Source: G965276765 sp965276825
GTDB lineage: Bacteria; Actinomycetota; Acidimicrobiia; Acidimicrobiales; Palsa-688
Reading direction: 5' to 3'
DNA length: 64,000 bases
Assembly: GCA_965276825.1 (NCBI GenBank)
Contig: OZ255630.1
Location: forward strand, 3,348,001 to 3,412,000
The position numbers were made by a program, and so were the translations under genes. Shown here piece by piece: positions 16,435 through 24,932 of the stretch (positions within the stretch are counted from its first letter, which is position 1; each line of letters begins with the position of its first letter). The notes under the pieces were generated by a model that was not told the origin of the DNA, ran no database searches, and worked only from the letters and a program-made list of their open reading frames with translations.

Positions 16435-16826
16435 AGGAAGCTCAACCGGACGTGGCGGACGCGGTTGTCGACGTTGGTGTCGACCAGCACGACGTGCTGC
16501 CAGACCCCGAGCTGCGGCCGGCCGTCGACGACGGGAACCGTGACCGAGGGGCTGACGAACGCCGGCAGGACGTGGTCCGCGCCGTGTCCCGGCGACCCGT
16601 GCCGGTGGGTCCAACGGTCGTCACGCGGCGCCAGCGCGCCGATGGCCGTCTCGACGTCGGATTCGCTGCCGGCGCCGGTCTCCATCAGGGCCACGCCGGC
16701 GGTGGCGTGGGGGACGAACACGCTGAGCAGCCCGTCACCCCTCCCGGCGCAGAAGCGGGCCACGCGGTCGGTGACGTCGGTGACGACCGTCGACCCGGTG
16801 GCCACCTCCACCACCTCAGTCTCCAC
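16425..16826 (-). CDS. YjbQ/UPF0047 family protein
   Basis: 133 residues. Matches the UPF0047 fold: VFVPHATAGVALMETGAG, then LPAFVSPSVTVPVVDGRPQL and a C-terminal QHVVLVDTNVDN block. Some members can replace thiamine-phosphate synthase weakly; the true role is unclear. GTG 16826 is the only good start in front of the first strand (TEVVEVATG). It lies 31 bp after the membrane-protein gene, in the same orientation. Confidence 0.85.
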   Translation of the reverse strand: METEVVEVATGSTVVTDVTDRVARFCAGRGDGLLSVFVPHATAGVALMETGAGSESDVETAIGALAPRDDRWTHRHGSPGHGADHVLPAFVSPSVTVPVVDGRPQLGVWQHVVLVDTNVDNRVRHVRLSFLAG

Positions 16827-16857
16827 AGGGATCAGTCGCCACGGGAGCCGGCTTCGG

Positions 16858-17667
16858 TCACAGCTTGGTGCCGCTCCAGTCGACCGGGGGCGGCTGCACG
16901 ATCGGCGTGCCCAGGTCGAGCACGATCTGGGCGTGCTCGGCCAGCTTGATCTGGCCCGGGTCGCCCGTCCACCGCTTGCCGTCGACGAAGGCGGTGACCT
17001 TGCCGGTGTCGGGCCCGAGCCGGGTCGACGACAGCGGTTGGCGCCAGACCCCGAAGGCCTGGGCCAGGACGTAGTTGGCCGACTGGGGGGACTCGATGTG
17101 GACGACGCCGTCCTGGGCGTGGACGTGCAGCCAGTACAGGCAGGTCGAGCTGCCATCGGCGAAGTTGCCGCTCGGGGTCTTCGACACCTGCACGGGCGGG
17201 ACCATCCCCACGCCGTAGGGGATCGAGCGGGGCTGGCCGTTGACGAAGATGGCCACGTGGACGTGGTGGTGGTAGACGAGCTGCTCGCTGCTGTTGCACT
17301 GCACGCCGTCGGTGACCACCCCGGTGAGGCCCTGGTTGGCGGGAGCGAGGGGCGGCCCGAGCTCGAGGGGGATGCCCTCGGGGCCCTTGGCGCCGTAGAC
17401 CTTGGCCCCTGACGGCGTGGCCCAGCCGACCGCAGACGGGCCGCTGGAGCCGCCCCCGCCGGACACGATCACGGCGACGATCACCGCGACCACGACGACC
17501 ACCGCGACCGGGACGCCGACGGTCAGGAGCCGGCGCCTGCGCTTGGATTGCTGCTGGGCGGCCCGCCGACCGGCGTTGCCGCTGCCGGCCGGTGGCCGGA
17601 CGCCACCGCGCCCGGCGTCCTTGCGTCTCGCTGGGATGTCGGGCCGGTCACCCGTCGCCTTGGCCAT
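16858..17667 (-). CDS. Single-pass membrane protein with extracytoplasmic His-rich domain
   Basis: 269 residues; ATG 17667 is preceded by GAGGAGGTGCC, a very strong ribosome site. A basic, Lys/Arg/Gln-rich cytoplasmic head of about 50 residues (KRRRR) precedes one helix of about 20 Val/Ala/Ile residues, then a Gly/Ser linker. The outer domain carries VYHHHVHVAIFVNG and CLYWLHVHAQDGVVHIESP, where clustered histidines suggest metal binding. Similar proteins occur widely in actinobacteria without assigned function. Confidence 0.7.
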   Translation of the reverse strand: MAKATGDRPDIPARRKDAGRGGVRPPAGSGNAGRRAAQQQSKRRRRLLTVGVPVAVVVVVAVIVAVIVSGGGGSSGPSAVGWATPSGAKVYGAKGPEGIPLELGPPLAPANQGLTGVVTDGVQCNSSEQLVYHHHVHVAIFVNGQPRSIPYGVGMVPPVQVSKTPSGNFADGSSTCLYWLHVHAQDGVVHIESPQSANYVLAQAFGVWRQPLSSTRLGPDTGKVTAFVDGKRWTGDPGQIKLAEHAQIVLDLGTPIVQPPPVDWSGTKL

Positions 17668-17858
17668 GGCACCTCCTCGGAGCGGCAGCACCCTAGTGGA
17701 GCCCCGACGCGTCCGAAGGGCGGGGGGAACGGCCCCGCCGGATGGGGAGCCGGATCGTCGGGGGCTCAGCATCGGGGGCTTAGCATCGGCCGATCAGCCC
17801 GCATCCCGATCCCGAAGGCCGCCCGTCCATCGCCGCTCGCTTCGACGTCGACGAGGCG

Positions 17859-18839
17859 GTGACGGTGCGCGCGGTGCACGGCCACGACCGGGCCTTCGTG
17901 AAGGTGGGCCACGGCCCTGCGCTGCTGCTGCTCCACGGCCTCGGCGGCAACCTCGGCACCTGGGACCGGGTCATCGCACCGCTGGCCGAGCACCACACGG
18001 TCATCGCCCCCGACCTGCTCGGCCACGGCCGCTCGGCCAAGCCGAGAGCCGACTACAGCCTGGGCGGCTACGCCAACGCCATGCGGGACCTGCTGGTCAT
18101 CCTGGGCGAGGACCGGGTGAGCGTGGTCGGCCACAGCTTCGGCGGTGGGGTGGCCATGCAGTTCGCCTACCAGTACCCCGAGCGCTGCGAGCGGGTGGTC
18201 CTGGTGGGCAGCGGCGGCCTCGGCCGCGAGGTCACCCCGCTGCTCCGGATGCTGACCGTCCCCGGCAGCGGCACCGCCCTCGGCGCGCTGACCGCCCTGC
18301 CGCTGCGCCAGGTCCTCGGCGCGGCCGCCCGCGTCGCCCTCGCTCTCCCCGGCATGGGCGACCGTCGGATCGCGCCGGTGCTGCGCGACGGCCAGGAGAT
18401 CATCGCCGGCTGGGAGGCGCTGCTCGATCCCGAGACCCGCTCGGCGTTCCTCCATGTCCTGCGCGCCGCGGTCGACCCTGATGGACAGGTCGTGACCATG
18501 TTGGACCGGACCTACCTGGCCGCAGCGATGCCGGTCCTGCTGGTGTGGGGGCGCGACGACCCCGTCATTCCCGTCGCCCACGCCTATCGCGGCGAGGCGG
18601 CCATGCCGGGAAGCCGGCTGGAGGTGCTCGAGCGGGCCGGTCACTTCCCCCACCGGGACCGGCCCGACGACTTCGTCGCCGTGGTCGAGGACTTCCTCGC
18701 CACCACCGAGCCGGCGCCGGTCAACCCGGCCAGGTTCCGCTCCCTGCTGCGTTCCGGGGGCGCCCCGCGGCGGCGGCCCGACCGGGTCCCCGCCGCCCCG
18801 GAGGAGCCCGGCGAGTCGGCGGCCACCGGCGCCGGCTGA
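17859..18839 (+). CDS. Alpha/beta-hydrolase
   Basis: 326 residues. The fold is clear: LLLLHGLGGNLGTWD (oxyanion), nucleophile elbow VVGHSFGGGVAMQFA, acidic residue in VWGRDDPVIPV, and His in RAGHFPHRDRPDDF. It resembles the epoxide-hydrolase/haloperoxidase/C-C hydrolase group; the substrate is not predictable. The last about 50 residues are a Pro/Arg/Ala-rich tail beyond the domain. GTG 17859 was used; GTG 17874 would also fit. No strong promoter seen. Confidence 0.88.
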   Translation: MTVRAVHGHDRAFVKVGHGPALLLLHGLGGNLGTWDRVIAPLAEHHTVIAPDLLGHGRSAKPRADYSLGGYANAMRDLLVILGEDRVSVVGHSFGGGVAMQFAYQYPERCERVVLVGSGGLGREVTPLLRMLTVPGSGTALGALTALPLRQVLGAAARVALALPGMGDRRIAPVLRDGQEIIAGWEALLDPETRSAFLHVLRAAVDPDGQVVTMLDRTYLAAAMPVLLVWGRDDPVIPVAHAYRGEAAMPGSRLEVLERAGHFPHRDRPDDFVAVVEDFLATTEPAPVNPARFRSLLRSGGAPRRRPDRVPAAPEEPGESAATGAG

Positions 18840-18849
18840 CCCGGCCCTG

Positions 18850-18879
18850 CCGGTCAGGTCGCTCCTTCCGGTCAGGTCA
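18850..18879. repeat. Direct repeat at the amidohydrolase stop
   Basis: CCGGTCAGGTC occurs twice, 19 bp apart. The second copy contains the stop codon (TGA on the minus strand, 18874-18872) of the amidohydrolase gene. Confidence 0.7.
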
Positions 18880-20029
18880 GGGCGTAGATGCGGGCGGCGT
18901 TGGCGTGGCCCACCAGATCGGCGAGCCTGGTGAGCTCGGCCGTGTCGAAGCCGGCCCTCCCGAGCGATCGCAGGGACGCCGCGAGGGCCAGCCGGTGGAG
19001 GGTGACGCCGAGGTGGTAGATCTCGGCCAGGCCGAAGGCGTCGGAGGCGTAGAGGACCTTGTGCCACGGGGCCAGCTCCAGGGCCTCGGCCAGGATGGCG
19101 GGCGCCCGGTGGCCGGTGTGGGGGATGGCCTCGCCGACGTCGAGGTACACGTGGGGCCACATGCCGGCCAGGTAAGCGGCCTCCCGGTGCCGGGGCCAGC
19201 AGTGCAGCAGGACGATCGCCGTGTCGAGCTCGGCGCTGGCCTCGATCAGATCGGTCAGGAGGGCCGGGTCCGACGTGCGCAGCTTGGCGTCGGTGTCCCC
19301 GAACCCCGTGTGGAACTGCACGGGCCGCCCGGTGTCGAGCGCGCTCCACACCCCGTGGCGGACGAGGACCGGATGCTCGAGGCGCCAGCGCGCCGGGCCC
19401 CCGGGGCGGACCGCGGGTCCGGCTCCGAGCCATTCGGCCGCCGCCTCCCTGACCTCGCTGGGGGTCGGGCGTCGCCAGTCGAGGTCGAGACCGCCCCGGT
19501 ACGCGGCGACCGACTTCCACCCGACGCATCCGCTGGCCCGGACGGCATCGGCGAAGGCGTCGGCGTAGCCGTCGGCCGCGATCCCGGCGGCGGCGACCGT
19601 CTCGGCGAGGGTCTCGAGGCGGGTGATCTCGTCGACCGGCCCCTGCGCCCACCCGGCCATGCGGTCGAGTCCGACCAGCTCGTCGCCCCGGTACCCGGTG
19701 TCGACCAGCAGCCGCCGGGCGCCCCCCGCCAACATCCGGGTGGCCACCTCGTCGCCGCCGAGCTCGGCCCTCCGGCGCAGGTACGCGGCGGGGGGCGCAG
19801 CGGCGGGCAGGTCGAGGACCGGCGCGCACCAGGCGCGCACGGCCAGGCCGAGGTTGGTGTCCCACGCCGAGCAGCCGGGAGGGGCGGCCCTGCCGCTCTC
19901 GCCGAGGAGCGACTCGAAGCGGGCCGGGTCCAGCTCGTCGACGATCAGCGCGTGACAGTGGTGGTCGACGAGCGCCGTGCGCGCGGCGATGTCGTCGGCG
20001 TCGTCAGGTTCGGTGGGGTCGTCGGCCAC
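18872..20029 (-). CDS. Amidohydrolase-family metal-dependent hydrolase
   Basis: 385 residues. VDHHCHALI near residue 20 is the HxH metal site of the amidohydrolase_2 TIM barrel; QFHTGFGD, VLLHCWP and KVLYASDAFGLAEIYHLG supply the other His and Asp ligands. The pattern is like the FluG/glutamine-synthetase-associated hydrolases. A substrate with an amide or carboxylate leaving group is expected, but none can be assigned. GTG 20029 start. It follows ychF by 29 bp on the same strand and is likely cotranscribed. Confidence 0.82.
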   Translation of the reverse strand: MADDPTEPDDADDIAARTALVDHHCHALIVDELDPARFESLLGESGRAAPPGCSAWDTNLGLAVRAWCAPVLDLPAAAPPAAYLRRRAELGGDEVATRMLAGGARRLLVDTGYRGDELVGLDRMAGWAQGPVDEITRLETLAETVAAAGIAADGYADAFADAVRASGCVGWKSVAAYRGGLDLDWRRPTPSEVREAAAEWLGAGPAVRPGGPARWRLEHPVLVRHGVWSALDTGRPVQFHTGFGDTDAKLRTSDPALLTDLIEASAELDTAIVLLHCWPRHREAAYLAGMWPHVYLDVGEAIPHTGHRAPAILAEALELAPWHKVLYASDAFGLAEIYHLGVTLHRLALAASLRSLGRAGFDTAELTRLADLVGHANAARIYALT

Positions 20030-20058
20030 GACCCGTCATCCAACCAGAAGGTCGCCCG

Positions 20059-21144
20059 TCAGACGTTGAAGCGGAACTCCACCACGTCGCCGTCGCGCAT
20101 CACGTAGTCCTTGCCTTCCAGGCGGGCCTTGCCGGCGGCGCGCACCGCCGGCACCGAGCCGGCGGCGATCAGGTCCTCGTAGCTGACCACCTCGGCCTTG
20201 ATGAAGCCGCGCTGGAAGTCGGTGTGGATCACCCCGGCCGCCTCGGGGGCCGTGGCGCCCCTGCGGATGGTCCACGCCCTGGCCTCCTTGGGCCCGGCGG
20301 TGAGGAAGGTCTGCAACCCGAGGGTCTCGAAGCCGACGTGGGCCAGTTGGACCAGGCCCGACTCCAGCTGCCCGTACCCGGCCAGCAGCTCGGCCGCCTC
20401 CTCCGGGTCGAGCCCCGCGACCTCCGCCTCGATGCCGGCACTGACCACCACCGCGGGGGCAGGGGCGACGAGGGCGGCGAGCTCGGCGGTGCGGTCGGCG
20501 TCACCGAGGTCGGCCTCGTCGATGTTGAACACGAAGATCTGCGGCTTGGCCGTGAGCAGGTGCAGGTCGGCGAGGTGCTCGGGGTCGACGCGTCCGTCGC
20601 GGACGGCTGCGGCGATGGGCGTGCCGTCGTCGAGGACGGCACGTGCCGTCGTGATCGCGTCCAGGGCGCCCCGCAGCTCGGGGCGGTTGCGGGCCTCCCG
20701 GGTGAGGCGGCCGAGCCTGGCGTCGACGGTCTGCAGGTCGGCGAGGATCAGCTCGGTGTCGATGGTCCCGATGTCGGCCAGGGGGTCGACCTTGCCGTCG
20801 ACGTGGATGACGTCGGGATCGGCGAAGGTCCGTACCACCTGGCAGATGGCGTCGGCCTCGCGGATGGCGGCGAGGAACTGGTTGCCGAGCCCCTCACCGG
20901 CCGACGCGCCGCGCACGATCCCGGCGATATCGACGAAGGTCACCGTCGCCGGCACCGACCGTTCGCTGTCGTAGAGCGTCGCCAGGTGGCCGAGCCTGGC
21001 GTCGGGCACGGCGACGACGCCCACGTTGGGGTCGATAGTGGCGAACGGGTAGTTGGCCGCCAGCGCGTCGTTGCCGGTCAGGGCGTTGAACAGCGTCGAC
21101 TTGCCGACGTTCGGCAGGCCGACGATCCCGATCGACAGTGCCAA
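20059..21144 (-). CDS. ychF: Redox-regulated ATPase YchF
   Basis: 361 residues, near-universal P-loop protein of the Obg class. GLPNVGKSTLFNALT is the P-loop, FVDIAGIV the G3 region, FNIDEADL stands where a NKxD would specify GTP (hence ATP preference), and the C-terminal TGS-like domain ends RDGDVVEFRFNV. YchF binds ribosomes and is involved in stress and translation quality. TTG 21144 is chosen because GGAGGT lies 8 bases upstream and the protein begins ALSIGIVGLPN as in orthologues. Confidence 0.96.
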   Translation of the reverse strand: MALSIGIVGLPNVGKSTLFNALTGNDALAANYPFATIDPNVGVVAVPDARLGHLATLYDSERSVPATVTFVDIAGIVRGASAGEGLGNQFLAAIREADAICQVVRTFADPDVIHVDGKVDPLADIGTIDTELILADLQTVDARLGRLTREARNRPELRGALDAITTARAVLDDGTPIAAAVRDGRVDPEHLADLHLLTAKPQIFVFNIDEADLGDADRTAELAALVAPAPAVVVSAGIEAEVAGLDPEEAAELLAGYGQLESGLVQLAHVGFETLGLQTFLTAGPKEARAWTIRRGATAPEAAGVIHTDFQRGFIKAEVVSYEDLIAAGSVPAVRAAGKARLEGKDYVMRDGDVVEFRFNV

Positions 21145-21246
21145 GGGGGCGGACCTCCGGGTGGGTGGCGGGGTCGTCAGCGTAGGGCACAACCGCTGGC
21201 GGCCCCGTCAGAGGGATCCACCCGGAGGTTCCGACCCCCCGGTGGC

Positions 21247-22023
21247 TCAGGGCGCCGTCGACGCCCCGAGCCCCCCCCTGCCCAGCCACGCGGGCGGATG
21301 CAGCTGGGACAGGAGACCGGAAGCGCCCAGACCGGACCGGATGGTCCCGTCGGGCAGCTGTGTCTTGTCGCACCCCCCGAGGTGCATGCTGGCGACGGCC
21401 AGTCGGGGGGCGTCGGCGTACTGGAACACGAGGTCCACGTTGCTGCCGACCACGGCCGGGCAGCCCATCATCTGCCCGGCCGGGCGGGTGGAGGCGAGGA
21501 GCGCGGTCACCAGGCTCTGCGCGACCGCGGCGTTCGCAGTGGTCACCGTCGAGCGGCAGCCGGTCGCCGGCAGGGTCGGGATCCACACCGCGCTGACCGA
21601 GACGGGCCCGTTGCGCAGCGGGCCGCGCTCGGCGGCGAAGCGGGCGCCGGTGATCGGGTCGCCGCCGAGGACGCAGGTGCCCAACCCGGACCGGGCCGGC
21701 GGAGCGACCCGCGCCGCGGGCACGCTGAGCGGTCCGCCTTGGGCACCGACGGGAGCCGAGGTGGTCGCCGTCGAGGTACCGGGGCCGACGGCGACGTTGG
21801 TCCCCCGCGGGCTGCCGCGGCTGGCCAGCACCCCGCCGGCGACGGAGACGACGGCCAGGACGGGGACGACGACGGCCGCGACCCGCCGGCGAGCGCGGCG
21901 CCGCTCGGCCCTGACAACCACGGCGCCGGGCCCGGGCGGGGAGGCGGCGGAGGCGGCCCGCCCCGACAGTGCGGCCAGGTCCTGGTCGAGACGGGTCGGC
22001 TCGACATGGTTGATCTCAGACAT
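21247..22023 (-). CDS. Membrane protein encoded with an ECF sigma factor (possible anti-sigma)
   Basis: 258 residues. A short cytoplasmic N-terminus with RRRARRR precedes one membrane helix (AAVVVPVLAVVSVAGGVLA), then a Ser/Thr/Gly-rich extracytoplasmic region with four to five cysteines. Position just after an ECF sigma gene suggests an anti-sigma role, but no zinc-binding HxxxCxxC motif is visible, so this is inferred from position. The start is inside a 16-bp tandem repeat that supplies three in-register ATG codons; ATG 22023 opens this frame. Confidence 0.65.
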   Translation of the reverse strand: MSEINHVEPTRLDQDLAALSGRAASAASPPGPGAVVVRAERRRARRRVAAVVVPVLAVVSVAGGVLASRGSPRGTNVAVGPGTSTATTSAPVGAQGGPLSVPAARVAPPARSGLGTCVLGGDPITGARFAAERGPLRNGPVSVSAVWIPTLPATGCRSTVTTANAAVAQSLVTALLASTRPAGQMMGCPAVVGSNVDLVFQYADAPRLAVASMHLGGCDKTQLPDGTIRSGLGASGLLSQLHPPAWLGRGGLGASTAP

Positions 22024-22055
22024 GGTTGATCTCAGACATGGTTGATCTCAGACAT
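22003..22055. repeat. 16-bp tandem repeat spanning the sigma stop / partner start
   Basis: Units 22003-22018, 22019-22034 and 22035-22050 are identical, followed by a partial. On the minus strand each contains ATG and, overlapping it, TGA. The sigma gene ends at the first TGA (22050-22048); an ATG at 22055 and another at 22039 each open a 7-codon frame (MSEINHV), and ATG 22023 continues into the partner gene. Confidence 0.95.
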
Positions 22056-22560
22056 GGTGCGACGGCTCCTCGGGGCTCGTCGTCTCGACCGTGCGCAGGG
22101 CCACGGCGAGGCGGTCGCGGCTTCGGGACAGGCGGGACTTGACGGTGCCGGTGGGGATCCCCAGCTCGGCGGCCACCTCCTCGACCGACAGGCCGACGAG
22201 GTGGTGGAGGACGACGACGCGCCTCGACGCGACCGGGAGGGCGGCGATGGCCCTGCGCAGATCGACCAGCCTGGCGCCGTCGGGGTCGTCGACGACCAGG
22301 TCGTCGAGCCGGCCCTCCGCCGAGACCAGGCGCCGGACCCGGCGCCAACGGCTGACGGCCAGGTTCATGGCCACGCGCCGGACCCACGCCACGGGATGGT
22401 CGTAGTCGCGCACGCGGTCCCATCGCAGCCAGGCGCGGACCCACGCCTCCTGCACCGCGTCCTGCGCGCTGGCGACGTCGCCGGTGAGAACGGCGACCTG
22501 GCCGATCATCGGCCCGACGTGCTCGTCGTAGAGCGGTTCGAAGTCCACCGTCTGGTACAC
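22048..22560 (-). CDS. ECF RNA polymerase sigma factor, SigE-family type
   Basis: About 170 residues. Region 2 has FEPLYDEHVGPMIGQVAVLTG and DAVQEAWVRAWLRWDR; region 4 has LPVASRRVVVLHHLVGLS and EVAAELGIPTGTVKSRLSRSR. Very short linker, as in the compact SigE family. GTG 22560 used; GTG about 22548 would begin right at region 2. Directs RNA polymerase to a stress regulon that usually includes its own operon. Confidence 0.9.
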   Translation of the reverse strand: MYQTVDFEPLYDEHVGPMIGQVAVLTGDVASAQDAVQEAWVRAWLRWDRVRDYDHPVAWVRRVAMNLAVSRWRRVRRLVSAEGRLDDLVVDDPDGARLVDLRRAIAALPVASRRVVVLHHLVGLSVEEVAAELGIPTGTVKSRLSRSRDRLAVALRTVETTSPEEPSHHV

Positions 22561-22710
22561 GTCCGACGGGGGTGCCGGGTTCCCTCCCGTCCGCGCCGCT
22601 CCCGCGGGCCGCCGGCTCCGCGTACCGTGCGCAGCAGTAGCATGACCGTCGGTGGCGGCCAACTGGGGCGGGAAGGAAAGCGGGGACGGCGGGCGCGCCG
22701 GCGGGGGGGC

Positions 22711-24015
22711 GTGAGCGGGCCGGCCGACATCTTCGCCGTCCTCCGTCACCGGCCCCTGGCCGCCCTGTGGTTCGCCAGCCTGGTCAGCCTGATCGGCGAC
22801 TGGGCGGCGCGCATCGCCCTGGCCGTGCTCGTCCTGGATCGCACCGGCTCGGCGTCGCTGTCGTCCCTGGTGCTCGTCGTGTCGGTCCTGCCGTGGGTCG
22901 GGCCCGGTCAGATCGTCGCCACCCGCCTGTCGCACCTGCCACGGGTGCGGGTCATGGTCGGCGCCGACCTGGCCAGGGCCGGGGTCTACGCCGTCCTCCT
23001 GCTCCCGCTGCCGATCCCGGCCATCCTCGCCCTGGTCCTGGTCGCCGCCCTGGCCACTCCGCCCTTCGACGCGGCCAGGTCCGCGCTCACCGTCGAGGTC
23101 GTCCCCGAGGCCGACTACGGGGCGGCCATCACGCTCCTCGACATGACCGATCAGGCCGGGGTCATCATCGGGTACCTCGCCGGCGGCGTCTGGGTCGCCA
23201 CCGGTGGGGTCCACACCGCCATCCTCGCCGACGTGGTGTCCTTCCTCGTCTCGGCGGTCGTCGTGAGCTTCGTGCGAGAACCCGACGTCCCACGCGAATC
23301 GAAGCCCGTCGGCCACCAGCTGCGCGACGCGGTCCGGGTCATCCGGGGCGAACCGGTGATCCGCCGGGGCTCGGCGTCGTTGATCCTGGCCGCCTTCCCG
23401 GTCGCCGCCATCGAGGCCACCGCCGCGGCCTACGCCCGCTTCGCCCTCCACGCCGGGGCCAGGACCGCAGGCGAGCTGGCGGCGGCCGTGCCGGCGGGGA
23501 TCCTCCTGTCGGTCCCGTTCCTCGCCCGCGGCGGGGGGGCCCTCCGGCTGCTGCGCACCAGCGCGTTGACCGCCATGCTGGCGGGCCTGGTCGGCGGCGT
23601 GGCCTTCGGCGGCGGCCACCTCGTCGGCGCGTTCGTCGGCTACGGCGCGGCGGGGGTCCTCACCGGCAGCGCCACCCCGGCACAGATCGCCTTCCAACCC
23701 CGCATCCGCCGCGAGGACAGGGCCGGGGTGATCAGCCTGCTCTTCGGCCTGCTCCGAGGCGCCGAGGCCATCGGCGCGGCGATCGGCGGCCTGCTCATCG
23801 CCGGGGTCGGGGCCCGGCCTGCGGCCATCGGGTGGATGGTGCTCGCCGTCGTCGTCTCCGCCGCCTTCCTCCTCCGGCCCCTGACGGCCGCAGAAGGCGG
23901 CGACGGGAGGACGGGAACCGGCGAGGAGACCACGGGCGATCTCCTCGGTCCGGATCATGCGCCGGTGCCCCGTGGCACCGGATCCCCTCCTGAGGATCCC
24001 GAACCGCAGGCCTGA
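22711..24015 (+). CDS. MFS transporter
   Basis: 434 residues, about 12 hydrophobic segments, with LVSLIGDWAARIALAVLVLD as helix 1 as in the DHA3-like branch. The helix 2-3 loop lacks the usual basic motif, which is atypical. The C-terminus ends in a 50-residue Gly/Pro/acidic tail. GTG 22711 follows a G-rich stretch; an ATG at 22642 would add 23 very basic residues and seems less likely. Divergent from the sigma operon with a 150-bp gap. Confidence 0.8.
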   Translation: MSGPADIFAVLRHRPLAALWFASLVSLIGDWAARIALAVLVLDRTGSASLSSLVLVVSVLPWVGPGQIVATRLSHLPRVRVMVGADLARAGVYAVLLLPLPIPAILALVLVAALATPPFDAARSALTVEVVPEADYGAAITLLDMTDQAGVIIGYLAGGVWVATGGVHTAILADVVSFLVSAVVVSFVREPDVPRESKPVGHQLRDAVRVIRGEPVIRRGSASLILAAFPVAAIEATAAAYARFALHAGARTAGELAAAVPAGILLSVPFLARGGGALRLLRTSALTAMLAGLVGGVAFGGGHLVGAFVGYGAAGVLTGSATPAQIAFQPRIRREDRAGVISLLFGLLRGAEAIGAAIGGLLIAGVGARPAAIGWMVLAVVVSAAFLLRPLTAAEGGDGRTGTGEETTGDLLGPDHAPVPRGTGSPPEDPEPQA

Positions 24016-24044
24016 CGGCCGTCGGCGATGGACCGGCAGGAACC

Positions 24045-24076
24045 CAACTCGGGCGGCCGGAGGCCGCAGGCGTCGT
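24045..24076. repeat. Palindromic intergenic repeat (copy 2)
   Basis: 32 bases identical to 4654-4685. The downstream arm is degenerate here (CTGCGGCCGCCCACG at about 24096) rather than a perfect complement. A second local duplication, GGGGCCCTACC, appears twice at about 24122-24160. Located between the convergent MFS and TetR genes. Confidence 0.7.
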
Positions 24077-24155
24077 CGCCAGCGGGCCGAACGGGCTGCG
24101 GCCGCCCACGTGATGGTGGCAGGGGCCCTACCGCCCACGTGGGGCCGCAGGGGCC

Positions 24156-24875
24156 CTACCCGGCGACGGGCGTCGGGCCGGGGCCGAGCGCCCGGAGGGC
24201 GGCGGCCACGATGGTGGCCCGCTGGCCCGCGTCGAGGGCGTGACGGCCGTGCTCGAGCAGCTCGACGAGGTGCTCGCGGTCCGGCGGCGGACCTGCCAGC
24301 TCCGACGCGGTGGCGAGGGTCGCCACCTGGGCGGCACCGATCGCCGCCCTCGCCCGCAGCCTGCCCTCGTCGGAGTCGTCCCCGGCCAGCCCGGTGAGCA
24401 TCCCGCCGACGAGGCCCCGCACCCGCTGGGGGACGGCCCGGTGGCCGGCGGAGGGGTCGCTCATCACGATGCGGACGAGGGCGGCGCGGCGGGACAAGGC
24501 GTCCACCAGGCCCTCCAGCAGCTCGGCCGGCGACGGTGGCGGGGTGGCGCCGACCGACGCGGCCAGGGCCCGGATCTCCACCAGGAGCGGGTCGACGACC
24601 GCCTCCAGGATCTGCTCCTTGGACGCGAAGTGGTGGTAGAGGGCCGCCTTGGTCAGTCCCGCGTGGGCGGCGATGTCGCGCGTCGAGGTGGCGGCGAACC
24701 CCTGCACGGCGAACAGCTCGACGGCCACGGCCAGGATCCGGTGCCGCGTCTGCGTCGGGGGCGCCCCGTGCTCGTCGTCTCCGTGCTCGTCGTCTCCGTG
24801 CTCGTCGTCTCCGTGCTCGTCGTCTCCGTGCTCGTCGTCTCCGTGCTCGTCGTCGGAGGTCCTGGCACCGGTCAT
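24156..24875 (-). CDS. TetR-family repressor with N-terminal DDEHG repeats
   Basis: 239 residues. After an unusual head containing six DDEHG pentapeptides comes a standard TetR HTH: RILAVAVELFAVQGFAATST, RDIAAHAGLTKAALYHHF and ASKEQILEAV. The ligand domain is not diagnostic. Divergent from the MmpL transporter, with a 26-bp imperfect palindrome between them, so it most likely represses that exporter and itself. The acidic/His head is encoded by a 15-bp tandem repeat and may be a slippage expansion; it could also bind metal. Confidence 0.9.
   Translation of the reverse strand: MTGARTSDDEHGDDEHGDDEHGDDEHGDDEHGDDEHGAPPTQTRHRILAVAVELFAVQGFAATSTRDIAAHAGLTKAALYHHFASKEQILEAVVDPLLVEIRALAASVGATPPPSPAELLEGLVDALSRRAALVRIVMSDPSAGHRAVPQRVRGLVGGMLTGLAGDDSDEGRLRARAAIGAAQVATLATASELAGPPPDREHLVELLEHGRHALDAGQRATIVAAALRALGPGPTPVAG
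24766..24855. repeat. 15-bp coding tandem repeat, 6 copies
   Basis: Six consecutive 15-bp units (the last with one change) inside the 5' end of the TetR gene, each encoding DDEHG on the minus strand. Because the period is a multiple of three, copy-number change alters length without breaking the frame. Confidence 0.95.
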
Positions 24876-24892
24876 GGCCCGGCCACGCTACT

Positions 24893-24918
24893 CTCCTGAC
24901 CGACCGCTCGTTCAGGAG
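24893..24918. promoter_or_regulatory. Imperfect palindrome, likely TetR operator
   Basis: 26 bp, CTCCTGAcCGA then cCGcTCGtTCAGGAG, symmetric at 22 positions. It lies between the divergent TetR and MmpL starts and covers the AGGAGG ribosome site region of the MmpL gene. Its length and central symmetry suit a TetR dimer pair. Confidence 0.6.
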
Positions 24919-24932
24919 GAAGGTCTTCCCCC

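Noticed and set aside
22531..22550. tRNA T-arm-like GGTTCGAAGTCC
   Set aside because: Lies inside the sigma factor coding sequence and no acceptor, D or anticodon arms can be folded around it.
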